Positions 44,092 through 53,385 of a stretch of 64,000 nt of DNA are shown one piece after another (position 1 is the first letter of the stretch; each line of letters starts with the position of its first letter). This stretch comes from Obscuribacter phosphatis_A. GTDB lineage: Bacteria > Cyanobacteriota > Vampirovibrionia > Obscuribacterales > Obscuribacteraceae. Where the stretch lies: assembly GCA_017303615.1 (NCBI GenBank), contig JAFLCK010000011.1:62001-126000 (forward strand), read 5' to 3'. Under the pieces are notes generated by a model. The model was not told where the DNA came from, made no database searches, and was given only the letters and a program-made list of their open reading frames with translations. The position numbers were made by a program, and so were the translations under genes.

Positions 44092-45150
44092 ATGCCGCCC
44101 GCCGATCGCAACGCCGACAAGCAAAGAGAAACCGAATCCACCTTCACCGGACTCGACTCTTTGCATTCTATGAACAATACGGCGGCGGTGAATGCCCTGG
44201 AAGCCACCAAACACAAGCATACTTTCAAGCATGCCATGGGCATTTGGCTACATCCTTTCACGCGCTTTCACCAGATACCGGTAGCCAGCCGAGTCTGGGT
44301 TTATCTAGCGGTGATGACAGTTTATTGTGTCTTGGTAGAATGGGTAGCCGGCAGAAACTTCAATTCTAGAGTTATGAAAGAGGCTGGGGCAGCGGCTTTT
44401 AGCAGTGCCGTACTTGGTCTACTTCTGGTTTTTCGCACCAATACAGCTTATGACCGCTGGTGGGAAGGTCGCAAGCTCTGGGGACAATTGGTCAACGATT
44501 CACGCAACCTTTGTCTGAAGATTTATCACTTACACGGGCTGCCTACAATCGAGAAAGTAAGACTGGGTGAACTGGTCATCACCTTCGCCTATTCGCTCAA
44601 GCACCATCTGCGCAATACAAAACCAAGCCGCAGACTGCCTGGGCTGCAAGATCTACCCACAGACAAGAACGTCAATATACCTGTTTTTGTGGCCAACAAG
44701 ATGTTCGATATTGTCTATGAATGGCAAAACAAAGAAAAAATCGACGGCTTTGCCCGGCTGCAGCTTGATTATCATATGCGCGCCTTTATGGACATACTGG
44801 GTGCCTGCGAAAGAATCAAGAATAGTCCGCTGGCCCTTTCATATCGAGCCTTTATGCGTCAGGGTATTGCCATAAACTTAATTGCCTTGCCCTGGTATGT
44901 CTTGCCCGAATTCGAACTGCTCTGGAGTTTGCCGCTCATCTTGATTGGCGCCTATTTCTTGATCGGTCTTGAACTAATTGCTGAAGACATCGAAGAACCT
45001 TTCGGCAAAGACGGCGACGATCTGCCGCTTGATACTATATGTAACACCATTCAAAACACAGTCTCAGATATCTTGCCCTTGAAAGATTCTCTAGAATACA
45101 CAACCAGTCTCAAGGCCCTCCGCGTAGACCCTCTCAAAGAAAGTCCCTGA
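44092..45150 (+). CDS. Bestrophin-family ion channel
   Basis: About 352 aa. The soluble N-terminus is followed by membrane helices near residues 65-85, 100-115, 250-270 and 275-295. Family hallmarks: FRTNTAYDRWWEGRKLWGQL and, near the end, ELIAEDIEEPFGKDGDDLPLD, the acidic motif of bestrophins. Bacterial bestrophins form pentameric channels, cation-selective in the one structurally studied. ATG 44092 is chosen; GTG 44083 is an alternative. The next gene starts two bases after its stop, indicating co-transcription. Confidence 0.88.
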   Translation: MPPADRNADKQRETESTFTGLDSLHSMNNTAAVNALEATKHKHTFKHAMGIWLHPFTRFHQIPVASRVWVYLAVMTVYCVLVEWVAGRNFNSRVMKEAGAAAFSSAVLGLLLVFRTNTAYDRWWEGRKLWGQLVNDSRNLCLKIYHLHGLPTIEKVRLGELVITFAYSLKHHLRNTKPSRRLPGLQDLPTDKNVNIPVFVANKMFDIVYEWQNKEKIDGFARLQLDYHMRAFMDILGACERIKNSPLALSYRAFMRQGIAINLIALPWYVLPEFELLWSLPLILIGAYFLIGLELIAEDIEEPFGKDGDDLPLDTICNTIQNTVSDILPLKDSLEYTTSLKALRVDPLKESP

Positions 45151-45151
45151 T

Positions 45152-46021
45152 ATGTCTACAAAACTAAAGAGTTTACTTCTCCTTCTCAATCTTGTTTTTT
45201 GGCTCGGGGCGCCAAGCTGGGCATTAAGCGAAGCAGAAATAGATGAAGTTCTCACAGCCGCCGAAGACAAGCTTTCCTCCACCTGGGCGCGCTTGCAGTA
45301 TCCTCAAAGTCTCTCAGTTTCGGTGCAATTTATGCTTTTGCCAGACGGCGGCTACAGCGGGGCTGCCGTGGTCGGTTCTTGCGGCAACAAATCAGTCGAC
45401 CAACAAGCAATTAACGCTGTCGACAGTGCCGTTCCTTTCCGGCGCTTTTCCGACAGCCCCTTTCTTGTTATCGCCACTTTCGATACCAAAAGAGATCGGG
45501 TCACCTGCGGCATGCCCGGCAAAGGACGCGGTTCATCTAAAGCCGACAAGAAAATCGCCATCCAAAAGAAGTATCATCAGAACGCCATTAGCATTGTCCT
45601 CGATAGAATAGGCAAAGCTGAAAAGGTCATGGGCAAAGACGACATTCGTCTCTTTGAGAGTTTCTTTTTTTTGGGCGGCGAGTATAAGAAGCTCAAAGAC
45701 TACAGCAAAAGCGAAGAAGCCTACAATCGAGCCCTCAATATATTGAGCAAAGCCAAAGCAGCCACTGAAGCACAAAAAGCAAAAGTGCTTGTCGCTCTGG
45801 GCGAAATGTACTTAGACAAAGGCGATACACAAAATCGAGAGAATCGAGAAAAGGCAGAGGCGCTCTTCAAAGAAGTGACCGAAATGAAAGAGCCAGGCAA
45901 GGAAGCCCTGGCGAGCGCCCTAGAAAACCAAGCGAAGCTGCTCTACAAAGACGGTAAAGCAAAGGATGCTGAACCCTTATATGCTCGCATCAAAGAGCTA
46001 AGAGCCAAAACTAATCAATAA
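45152..46021 (+). CDS. Exported protein with TonB_C-like domain and TPRs
   Basis: 289 aa. Signal peptide residues 1-25 (LLLLLNLVFWLGAPSWA). Residues about 40-115 resemble a TonB/TolA C-terminal domain (SVSVQFMLLPDGGYSGAAVVG, then AINAVDSAVPFRRF). The C-terminal half contains TPRs (SKSEEAYNRALNILSKA; KAEALFKEVTEMKEPG). Similar TonB_C-TPR proteins are probably periplasmic adaptors, but no energising TM anchor of TonB type is present. A 9-nt repeat near 45834 gives NRENRE. It is convergent with the aquaporin gene (39-nt gap), without an obvious terminator. Confidence 0.75.
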   Translation: MSTKLKSLLLLLNLVFWLGAPSWALSEAEIDEVLTAAEDKLSSTWARLQYPQSLSVSVQFMLLPDGGYSGAAVVGSCGNKSVDQQAINAVDSAVPFRRFSDSPFLVIATFDTKRDRVTCGMPGKGRGSSKADKKIAIQKKYHQNAISIVLDRIGKAEKVMGKDDIRLFESFFFLGGEYKKLKDYSKSEEAYNRALNILSKAKAATEAQKAKVLVALGEMYLDKGDTQNRENREKAEALFKEVTEMKEPGKEALASALENQAKLLYKDGKAKDAEPLYARIKELRAKTNQ

Positions 46022-46060
46022 TAGATTTAGCCACTATTACTAATAGAATCAGTCCGTAAT

Positions 46061-46816
46061 CTATAGAGATTCGAGACTATCTCTCTTATAGTCGTTTTCT
46101 AGCTTGTCACGCATATATGCCTCATCTATTTCAGCCTTAAGGCGAGCCTTTTTCTCATCGGCATCGGTCTGAAACAGCCAGCCGCAAAGAGGCAGGGCTA
46201 GAGCAAGACCAAAAATCTGCGCCCCAACAAAAGGTAAAACCGAAGCCGGGGCAATACCGGTCAAAGTATCGGTAAAGATGCGGGCGATGGTCACAGCCGG
46301 ATTAGCAAAACATGTAGAAGAAGTGAAATAAATGGCACCAAGCACATAGGCGCTGATGGCAGCCGGCTGACTTTCAGGTCTGCTCTTGCCCGAGCCGAAA
46401 ATAACCATGAGCAGACCGGCACTGGCAACTACCTCGCCAAGCAAAAGGGGCAGACCGCTGCGCACTGTCTGTGAAACAGTCAAAGCCGGCAGGTCGAACA
46501 TCAAATTAGTCACCAAAACGCCGCAAATACCGCCCAAAATCTGGCTCAAAACATAAAGGGGCAGTTCTTTCCAGGCGAACTCGCCGCGCAGGGCTAAAGC
46601 TGTGGTCACCAGGGGGTTGAAGTGAGCCGATATAGAAGAGAAGGTATTGATTAGGGCAAAGAGAACCGCCCCGGTAGAAATCGCCACACAGAGCACAGAA
46701 AGGGCAACATTGCCCATATCGAGCTTATGAGCGAGGATGCCCGAGCCGACAACAACGGCAAGCAAAAAGGCGGTGCCCAAGAACTCACACACCAAGGCTC
46801 TGGCTCTATCTTGCAT
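46061..46816 (-). CDS. MIP/aquaporin-family channel
   Basis: About 251 aa with six membrane helices and two half-helix motifs. Numbering from 46828: the first motif is HFNPLVT (Asn71-Pro72-Leu73, not the usual NPA) and the second is FANPAVTIAR (Asn176-Pro177-Ala178, Arg183 of the selectivity filter). It should conduct water or small neutral solutes; the Leu in the first motif may change selectivity. ATG 46816 is preferred because TGAGGA lies 5 nt upstream; ATG 46828 is the alternative. The charged C-terminal tail (about 220-255) is cytoplasmic. Confidence 0.88.
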   Translation of the reverse strand: MQDRARALVCEFLGTAFLLAVVVGSGILAHKLDMGNVALSVLCVAISTGAVLFALINTFSSISAHFNPLVTTALALRGEFAWKELPLYVLSQILGGICGVLVTNLMFDLPALTVSQTVRSGLPLLLGEVVASAGLLMVIFGSGKSRPESQPAAISAYVLGAIYFTSSTCFANPAVTIARIFTDTLTGIAPASVLPFVGAQIFGLALALPLCGWLFQTDADEKKARLKAEIDEAYMRDKLENDYKRDSLESL

Positions 46817-46954
46817 ATCTGTCCTCATTTGCTTTGCCGTCTCTAGCTAAGGCCTTGAATTTTACAAAATTCAACCTGAAAGCACCTTAAACACCGAAAG
46901 CCCCCAACCCATATAAACTTTGAAGCGGTAGAAAAGTTAGCGGAAAGAACCATT

Positions 46955-47491
46955 ATGGCTGTCAAGAAGAAAAGCGAAACACCAAGTAAGAAGATAGAAA
47001 AAACAGAAAAGTCGCAAAAATGCCGTTATTGGCTGATGAAGTCTGAGCCGGATGTGTTTTCTATATTTGATTTGGAAAAGGCGAAAAACAAAACCACCCA
47101 TTGGGACGGTGTGCGCAATTATCAAGCTCGCAATTTTCTTAGAGACGAAATCAAGCTTAAAGATAAAGTGCTCTACTATCACAGCAATAGCGAACCCTCA
47201 GCCATAGTGGGCGTGGCCGAAGTGGTCAAGGAAGGCTATCCGGATCACACAGCCTTTGATGAAAACGACGACCACTATGATCCCAAAAGCAAAAAAGACG
47301 AACCTACTTGGTATATGGTCGATATCAAACATGTCGAAACTTTTGCCGAGCCCCTGCCGCTTTCAATGCTAAAAGAGGTCCCAAGCCTCAAGAATATGGT
47401 TCTTTTGCAAAAGGGCAGCAGACTTTCAGTACAGCCTGTGACTGAGGAAGAATTCGAAGCCATATTGAAGCTGAGCCAAAAGAGAAAATAG
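46955..47491 (+). CDS. EVE-domain protein
   Basis: 178 aa. A lysine-rich start precedes the EVE domain (about 25-170): YWLMKSEPDVFSIFDLEKAK, WDGVRNYQARNFLRD, DKVLYYHSNSEPSAIVGVAEV and PLSMLKEVPSLKNMVLLQKG. This matches THYN1-like proteins. The EVE fold is related to PUA and YTH and is thought to recognise modified bases in DNA or RNA. The stop overlaps the start of the Gfo/Idh gene (ATAGTG), so they are coupled. No restriction or modification genes are adjacent, so a housekeeping role is as likely as defence. Confidence 0.93.
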   Translation: MAVKKKSETPSKKIEKTEKSQKCRYWLMKSEPDVFSIFDLEKAKNKTTHWDGVRNYQARNFLRDEIKLKDKVLYYHSNSEPSAIVGVAEVVKEGYPDHTAFDENDDHYDPKSKKDEPTWYMVDIKHVETFAEPLPLSMLKEVPSLKNMVLLQKGSRLSVQPVTEEEFEAILKLSQKRK

Positions 47492-48558
47492 TGCCAAAAG
47501 AGAAAATAAAAGTTGCCTTGGTGGGTTTCGGCAGTGGCGGAGCGATTTATCATGCCCCCTTGCTTGCCTCTTTAGATAGCTACGCCCTCACTGCCATAGT
47601 CACCTCAAATGCAGATAGAAAAGCATTGGCGGCTAGTCTATATCCCGAGAGCGAGATTTTTGCCAATCTTGATAGCCTTTTGCAAGCTTTGCCGCGACTG
47701 GGCATAGACTTAGCCGTTATTTCAACTGTTAACAGCGCCCACGCTGAAAACGCCATACGTTGTCTGCAAGCCGGTCTGCATGTGGTGGTCGACAAGCCTT
47801 TTGCCCTAAGCCGCAGACAAGCCGACTCGGTTATAGACATAGCAAAGTCAAACGAACTAGTCGTCTTGCCTTACCATAATCGCCGCTATGACAGCGATTT
47901 TCTCACAGTAAAGAAGTTGCTTAGAGAAGATAGAGAAATGCTAGGCAAGATAAAATCGATCACTTCTAGAATAGAAAGATATCGAGAGAAGCCAAAGCCT
48001 GGTGGCTGGCGCGAAACCACCAAACAGCAAGAGGGCGGCGGCACGCTCTATGACCTGGGCAGTCACCTAATCGATCAAGCTGTCGCCTTGTTTGGCGCAC
48101 CACAGACGGTGAGGGCCTCGGTCAAGCAAATTAGAGGTCTTGGTACCGATGACGATGTCAGTCTCACCCTGGTCTATGAAGGGCTTGACTATAACATCAA
48201 AGCTTCCATGGTCTGCCCAAACCCGGGACCCCGCTTCGAAATCATTGGAGATGCCTTGTATATCAAAGAGAAGGGTTGCCCCCAAGAGGACATGTTGAGA
48301 GCCGGTATGGACCCCAATCACACCCGCTATGGTCTAGAAAAGCCTGAGGATTGGGGCTATATAAGACCTGCAGAGGGGTCTAAAGTAGAAGCGCGAGAGC
48401 CCTATGAGACAGTAGCAGCAGGTAACTGGCAAAACTATTACAAGCAATTGGCAGAACATCTGGAAGCCCCGAAAAGCGCACCACCACCAGTACCAGTAGA
48501 GGATGCTCTTATTGGTCTTTCCATCATCGAGGAGGCTTTGCAGCATGGACAAAACTAA
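47491..48558 (+). CDS. Gfo/Idh/MocA-family oxidoreductase
   Basis: 355 aa. N-terminal Rossmann fold with VALVGFGSGGAIYHAPLL and the VVDKPFALSRRQAD motif (the family's E/D-K-P), then the alpha/beta substrate domain (GGTLYDLGSHLIDQAVALFG). NAD(P)-dependent reduction or oxidation of a sugar or related polyol; substrate unknown. The start is GTG 47491, overlapping the EVE stop. Its 3' end overlaps the TPR-caspase start by 14 nt. Resembles the YdgJ/YvaA-type clade by the start sequence, but this is not certain. Confidence 0.92.
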   Translation: MPKEKIKVALVGFGSGGAIYHAPLLASLDSYALTAIVTSNADRKALAASLYPESEIFANLDSLLQALPRLGIDLAVISTVNSAHAENAIRCLQAGLHVVVDKPFALSRRQADSVIDIAKSNELVVLPYHNRRYDSDFLTVKKLLREDREMLGKIKSITSRIERYREKPKPGGWRETTKQQEGGGTLYDLGSHLIDQAVALFGAPQTVRASVKQIRGLGTDDDVSLTLVYEGLDYNIKASMVCPNPGPRFEIIGDALYIKEKGCPQEDMLRAGMDPNHTRYGLEKPEDWGYIRPAEGSKVEAREPYETVAAGNWQNYYKQLAEHLEAPKSAPPPVPVEDALIGLSIIEEALQHGQN

Positions 48559-51049
48559 AACTAGACCTAGACTGGTTTTATTTTCCACACTCTTGCTCCT
48601 TCTCAGTAGTACCAACTCGGCGATATGGGCGGCTGAACCGCTCTTTTCCACCTTTCTTGAATCGGGACAGAAAGAAATCAAAGCCTGCCATTACGACCAA
48701 GCCGAAAAGCAGCTGGAGATGGCTCTTGCCAATAGCGAACATTTAGGAGAGACGGCAGAAGGGCGCATGAAGCTCTATTGCGAACTGGGTGCCGCTTATT
48801 GTTATACAGGTAAATTCGAAAAATCGAGAGAATACCTAGAAAAAGTAGTGCTATATAGAAAGTCAAAAGTGGTGCCGGGTAAGAAGCAAACCTTGGAAGC
48901 ACAACTGGCGCTATATGAGCCTGTCTGCATGCTCGGTACGGTCTATCGCAATATGGACCGCTTTGCCGACTCGGAAAGACTCTACAAAGAATCGCTCAAC
49001 GTTTTTCAGGGTAATAACAGTCTCAATTTGCTTTGCCAAGCAACAGTACTCTATGCCCTGGGTACGCTTTATTTAGAGATGCAAAAGCCCAAAGAAGCAG
49101 AGACGATACTAAAGGCGGCCTTGAGCACAAGAGAGAAAACGGCACAGAAAAAGTATCTGTCTGAAAACGGTATTTATGATGCTTTGGGACGCTCATATTA
49201 TTTGCAAGACCGCCTAAGCGAAGCGGAAGAGACCCTGAAAAAGGCTCTCGAATTTGCCAGGGAGGAAAAGAGTGCCACTTCGGAAGCCTATACAGAAGCC
49301 AACTTATCTTTAGTGTATGGCGCCCTTGGCAAATATGAAGAAGCGCGCAAGCTCTTAAAAGAGAGCCTCGAAACGATAAGCAAATCACACGGCGAAGGCA
49401 GCAACCAAATGGCCACTTGCTATAGCACCTTGGCTAAAGTAGCCATCGAGCAAGACCAATACGATGAAGCAGAAGAACTCTTGTCTAAAGCTTTGCAGAC
49501 TCACCGCAAATTATTAGGCGAGGACCATACATTTACAGCCCGAGACCTGATGCGGCTTTCGACCTTGATGAAGAATCAGGGTCGCTATGGCGAAGCTGAA
49601 GACTACGCACAAAAATCGCTCTCAATTTATGAAAAGCTTTTGGGTAACGATAATGAAGGAACAAACCAGGCCAGGCGAGATCTTGCCCAAATAATTGCAG
49701 AAAGCGGCACAAAACAGCCAGAAAAGCTCAATCAAGCCATCGAGCTTTTGTCTAAAGCAGCATCAAGCGGCAGTCTCGTCGATAAGGCTTTAAATGACCT
49801 TACTCTTGGCGAAGTACAAATAAGAAAAGGTGAAAAGAAAGAAGCCGAACAGTCAATCAAGAATGCCGTCGCCATGCTCGATGGCAGCGGCGATGAGACC
49901 AGATTACCGCTCTATAAATGTACGACGGCTCTGGCAGACTTTTATCTAAGCCAAGGGCGGGAGCAAGATGCCGAGCTCTATGCCGACAAGGCGCTCAAGT
50001 TAAAGCGTCAGATGCTGGCTAGCGATGCTTCAGACCAAGCCCGACTGGTGGTCGACCTGCGCAAGGCAGCCGACATCAAGATGCGCTTGGGAAAAAGTAA
50101 TGAGTATCAGAATCTAAGTGCTGAAATCAAAAGCATCGTTGAAGCCAGTCCTCAGATGAAAGATGCAGTCAGTATACGTAAATTTGAAAGGCAAGAAAAT
50201 TCACAGTCAGTCAAGCAAAGACCGGTAAAGAACAAATGGGCTCTGGTAATCGGCATAAGCAACTTCAAAGAGTCTGATATAAACTTGCGCTTTGCGGCCA
50301 AGGACGCCATAGACTTTTCCAACTATCTAGTTAATGACGCCGGATTTAGCCCCACCAATGTCAAACTATTGACCGACAAGAATGCCACCAGAGACAATAT
50401 CATAAAGGAACTCGGTGATGGTTTCTTGGGACGCAAAGCCGGCTTGGACGACTTAGTTGTTATCTACGTATCAAGCCATGGCAGCACCAGTATGGAGAAC
50501 GCCGACGGCGTCAACTTCTTAGTCGCCCATGACACAAACCCTCAGGCTTTGCTCTCTACCGGCATACCAATGCAATGGCTTTCGCAAATTATCAAAGAGC
50601 AAGTACACAGCGACCGAGTTATATTGATAATGGACGTCTGTCACAGCGGCGCTGCCTCAAGTGGCGCCAAAGGACTGAGCCGCGAAAAATTCAACACCGA
50701 CAAAATAGCCGTAGGAGCCGGACAGGCAATTATCTGCTCGAGCGCGCCGGAGCAAGTTTCTTGGGAATCTAAGAACTATCAAAACAGCGTCTTCACCAGA
50801 AAACTAATTGATGCCCTGAAGAGACCGGGTAGCAATCTAGATACTGCCTACGACTATCTTAAAGAGCAAGTCTATGCTGAAGTTATGCAAGACAGACACA
50901 AAGTACAGACCCCTCTCTATTTCAGCCGCGCCTGGCAGGGTCCACCGCCTGTTTTGGCAGTGCCGGTAAACGCTGGGGCTGGGACCGCAAACCCATCTAA
51001 TAATCAAAAGCCCGGTATTAAAAAAGCCGGTAGTGCAAAAAAACGCTAA
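48545..51049 (+). CDS. Exported TPR-caspase (peptidase C14) protein
   Basis: 834 aa. ATG 48545 has GAGGAGG at good spacing; an upstream in-frame start at 48503 is rejected. A signal peptide (about 1-31) is followed by many TPRs (about 35-530; ETLKKALEFAREEKSATSEA, YDEAEELLSKALQTHRKLLG) of the kinesin-light-chain type. The caspase fold starts near residue 563 (KWALVIGISNFKE). Catalytic His645 is in VSSHGS and Cys699 in MDVCHSGA, so it should be an active metacaspase/orthocaspase-like protease. The C-terminal tail is basic and Asn/Pro-rich. Secretion points to a periplasmic or external target rather than classical cell suicide. Confidence 0.9.
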   Translation: MDKTKTRPRLVLFSTLLLLLSSTNSAIWAAEPLFSTFLESGQKEIKACHYDQAEKQLEMALANSEHLGETAEGRMKLYCELGAAYCYTGKFEKSREYLEKVVLYRKSKVVPGKKQTLEAQLALYEPVCMLGTVYRNMDRFADSERLYKESLNVFQGNNSLNLLCQATVLYALGTLYLEMQKPKEAETILKAALSTREKTAQKKYLSENGIYDALGRSYYLQDRLSEAEETLKKALEFAREEKSATSEAYTEANLSLVYGALGKYEEARKLLKESLETISKSHGEGSNQMATCYSTLAKVAIEQDQYDEAEELLSKALQTHRKLLGEDHTFTARDLMRLSTLMKNQGRYGEAEDYAQKSLSIYEKLLGNDNEGTNQARRDLAQIIAESGTKQPEKLNQAIELLSKAASSGSLVDKALNDLTLGEVQIRKGEKKEAEQSIKNAVAMLDGSGDETRLPLYKCTTALADFYLSQGREQDAELYADKALKLKRQMLASDASDQARLVVDLRKAADIKMRLGKSNEYQNLSAEIKSIVEASPQMKDAVSIRKFERQENSQSVKQRPVKNKWALVIGISNFKESDINLRFAAKDAIDFSNYLVNDAGFSPTNVKLLTDKNATRDNIIKELGDGFLGRKAGLDDLVVIYVSSHGSTSMENADGVNFLVAHDTNPQALLSTGIPMQWLSQIIKEQVHSDRVILIMDVCHSGAASSGAKGLSREKFNTDKIAVGAGQAIICSSAPEQVSWESKNYQNSVFTRKLIDALKRPGSNLDTAYDYLKEQVYAEVMQDRHKVQTPLYFSRAWQGPPPVLAVPVNAGAGTANPSNNQKPGIKKAGSAKKR

Positions 51050-51074
51050 ACAAAAGACAAGTTAGAAATATAGC

Positions 51075-53279
51075 TTAGCGAGAGCCGCTGAGCATCTCGC
51101 CGTAACGGGCTTGCAAGGCAGCATAGCGCGGATCGGTTTTATCAAAAATGGTACGCCCAATTTCAAGCCCTTCTTTATAGCAGGCCAGAGCTTCTTTACG
51201 TCTACCGGTGGCAGAATATAAAGTACCCAAGCACTGCAAACTATCAGTGACCAAGGGCGCGGCAGCCTGCCCGGCATGGCGTCTAGACTCGAGAGCTTGT
51301 TTGTAGAGTTTCTCTGCCATCGGATAATCACCCGAAAGTTGGAAAGCCTGCCCCAAGTTATTGCGAGCCTGCGCAGCCGCTAGACTGTTCTCGCCGTCTT
51401 TATCAATTGTGATTTGCAAGGCTTCTTTCAATTCTTCTAGAGCATCCTGCAACTTACCTCTGCGCAGATTGAGGTCGGCTAAGCCCGATAGAGAGTCGGC
51501 AATGAGAAGGTCTCCCGCTTTAAGCTTGTTGGTTCTTATGTCGTAAGCTTCCTTCAAAGGACCTTCAGCCGAGGCAAAGTCTTTAAGAGCGGCCCGCGCT
51601 CTACCAAGCGGTACTGCCACCATGGCTAATTCCAGTGAGCCTGGATTGACAGCCTTGATGCGATCGTAAGCCCTCTCTAAATTGGCTTCGGCATCATCAT
51701 AATCACCCTGGGCGTATTGTATTTGTCCCAGCAAATATCGACTTCTGTAGGCATTGAATATTTTGTGCTCGTCTTCAAACTTGATAGCTTGCCTTACTGT
51801 TTTCTTGGCCTGGCCATAACTACCTACTTCATACTCGCGCCTGGCTTTGCTTAGTATGGTATCGAGGTCTCGGAAAGTTTGATCGCCGACTAAGGCTCTA
51901 TAAGCCCAAAGACCAAGCAATAAGACAATCAGAGCAAGCGGCAAAGCCAGCAAAAGTCGAGTCTTGCCCTTTAGGTCTAGGGCCCGCCTAATTGCTGTCT
52001 GCGACTGGGGACGAGCCGCGCTTGAGGAACTTGCCCCCGAGGGCAATGCCGATTCAGCCGTAGTCACCTCTTGCGCCTTATCAGAAATCCCTGCGCCCAA
52101 GGCTTGAGCAGTCGCGGCACCAGACTGCAGTTCTTCTTTCGGCTTATCCGACCTATCTTGAATCGCTTCGGCTTTGCCGGTATTGTCGACACCTCCAGCG
52201 ACGGGATTGTCGCTGGCTGTCTCAGCCTGGGAGGCCGCCGTGGCACCGCTGATAGTGCTTTCTATTTTGAGAGCCGGAATGTCCACCCTTGAAAAAGTTC
52301 CGGTATAGCTATCCGGTTCGAGGATGTCCATTGCCGCTTTAAACTCGAGCATAGTTTGAAAACGGTCTTCGGGATTTTTAGCCATAGCCTTAAAGACCAG
52401 GGCTTCCAATTCGGGAGAAAGCTCGAGATCGGGGGCGACAAATTTGAAAGGTCTAGGCATTTCATTGACATGCTTATAGAGACATTCGATTAGGTCGCCG
52501 CCGGTTATGGGCAGTTCACCAGTCAGGGTCTGGTACATGACGCAGCCTAGGGCATAAATATCGGCGCGACCGTCCACCTCTTGGGCGCGACACTGCTCGG
52601 GGCTCATATAATGCGGCGTACCAAAGACTTCACCGGTACGAGTCAGGTTATCGATTGAACTTTCAGATGGGTTCAGCTGTTTAGCAATACCAAAGTCAAG
52701 TATCTTGACGAAATTATCGTCTTCATCAAGACGCACAAGCATAATATTGCTCGGCTTCAGGTCGCGGTGCACGACGCCCTTATCGTGAGCATGACCAAGA
52801 CCGGTACAGACCTGTTTAAAAATATGCAGACTGCGCTTTACAGGAAGAGTCTTTTCATCTTTAAGAATGTGAAGCAGTTCACGCCCTTGCAGATAGTCCA
52901 TCACCAAATAAGGGCTGCCAGCCTCGGTCACCCCGAAGTCATATACGGTCAATATATTGGGATGATTCAAGGAAGAAGCCAGCTCAGCTTCCTTCTGAAA
53001 GCGCTTCAGAGCCGCCTTGCCCGAAACAAGCTGGGGGTGCATCATCTTCACCGCCACTTGGCGCTTCATAAGCTGATGTTTGGCTAAATAGACCCGACCC
53101 ATAGCCCCGTCGCCGATGACATCGAGAATCTCATAGCGCCCGCCCAAAACAGTGCCCACAAGAGAGCCGCTATCAAGAGGCGTTAGGACCGTCCCGTCCT
53201 CCGGACAAGCCGCTATATCCGACTCGTATTCACGATTACAAGTCAGGCAGACTTTTTTCTGTACACTGGAAGAAGACAT
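51075..53279 (-). CDS. Ser/Thr protein kinase with zinc-ribbon N-terminus, TM helix and TPRs
   Basis: 734 aa. N-terminal partial zinc ribbon (Cys11, Cys14, Cys25 in CPEDG; the fourth Cys is missing). Kinase domain about 49-320: GDGAMGRVYLAK, Lys78, HRDLKPSN (171-178), DFG (195-197), GTPHYMSPEQ. A Ser/Ala/Gln-rich linker leads to one TM helix (about 440-462) and extracytoplasmic TPRs (about 470-734; YPMAEKLYKQALESRRHAG). This makes a transmembrane receptor-type kinase that may sense protein partners via the TPRs. Convergent with the TPR-caspase gene (25-nt gap); the two share kinesin-light-chain-like TPRs. Divergent from the DUF2252 gene. Confidence 0.92.
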   Translation of the reverse strand: MSSSSVQKKVCLTCNREYESDIAACPEDGTVLTPLDSGSLVGTVLGGRYEILDVIGDGAMGRVYLAKHQLMKRQVAVKMMHPQLVSGKAALKRFQKEAELASSLNHPNILTVYDFGVTEAGSPYLVMDYLQGRELLHILKDEKTLPVKRSLHIFKQVCTGLGHAHDKGVVHRDLKPSNIMLVRLDEDDNFVKILDFGIAKQLNPSESSIDNLTRTGEVFGTPHYMSPEQCRAQEVDGRADIYALGCVMYQTLTGELPITGGDLIECLYKHVNEMPRPFKFVAPDLELSPELEALVFKAMAKNPEDRFQTMLEFKAAMDILEPDSYTGTFSRVDIPALKIESTISGATAASQAETASDNPVAGGVDNTGKAEAIQDRSDKPKEELQSGAATAQALGAGISDKAQEVTTAESALPSGASSSSAARPQSQTAIRRALDLKGKTRLLLALPLALIVLLLGLWAYRALVGDQTFRDLDTILSKARREYEVGSYGQAKKTVRQAIKFEDEHKIFNAYRSRYLLGQIQYAQGDYDDAEANLERAYDRIKAVNPGSLELAMVAVPLGRARAALKDFASAEGPLKEAYDIRTNKLKAGDLLIADSLSGLADLNLRRGKLQDALEELKEALQITIDKDGENSLAAAQARNNLGQAFQLSGDYPMAEKLYKQALESRRHAGQAAAPLVTDSLQCLGTLYSATGRRKEALACYKEGLEIGRTIFDKTDPRYAALQARYGEMLSGSR

Positions 53280-53385
53280 CCTGGTTTTTGGTTTTTGCCG
53301 GTCAGGGGTAATAAAGGCTCAAGACTGGGAAGATTTTTATTGTAGCTTACCGGTAGAAAGCGCGGTTATTGGAAAGGGGCAATTT

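Noticed and set aside
46955..47491. EVE protein as part of a modification-dependent defence island
   Set aside because: No restriction, methylase, integrase or other defence gene adjacent; THYN1-like EVE proteins are also housekeeping.
53152..53385. N-terminal extension of the DUF2252 protein
   Set aside because: It runs inside the start of the divergent kinase gene, has no family similarity, and GTG 53386 has an excellent ribosome site.
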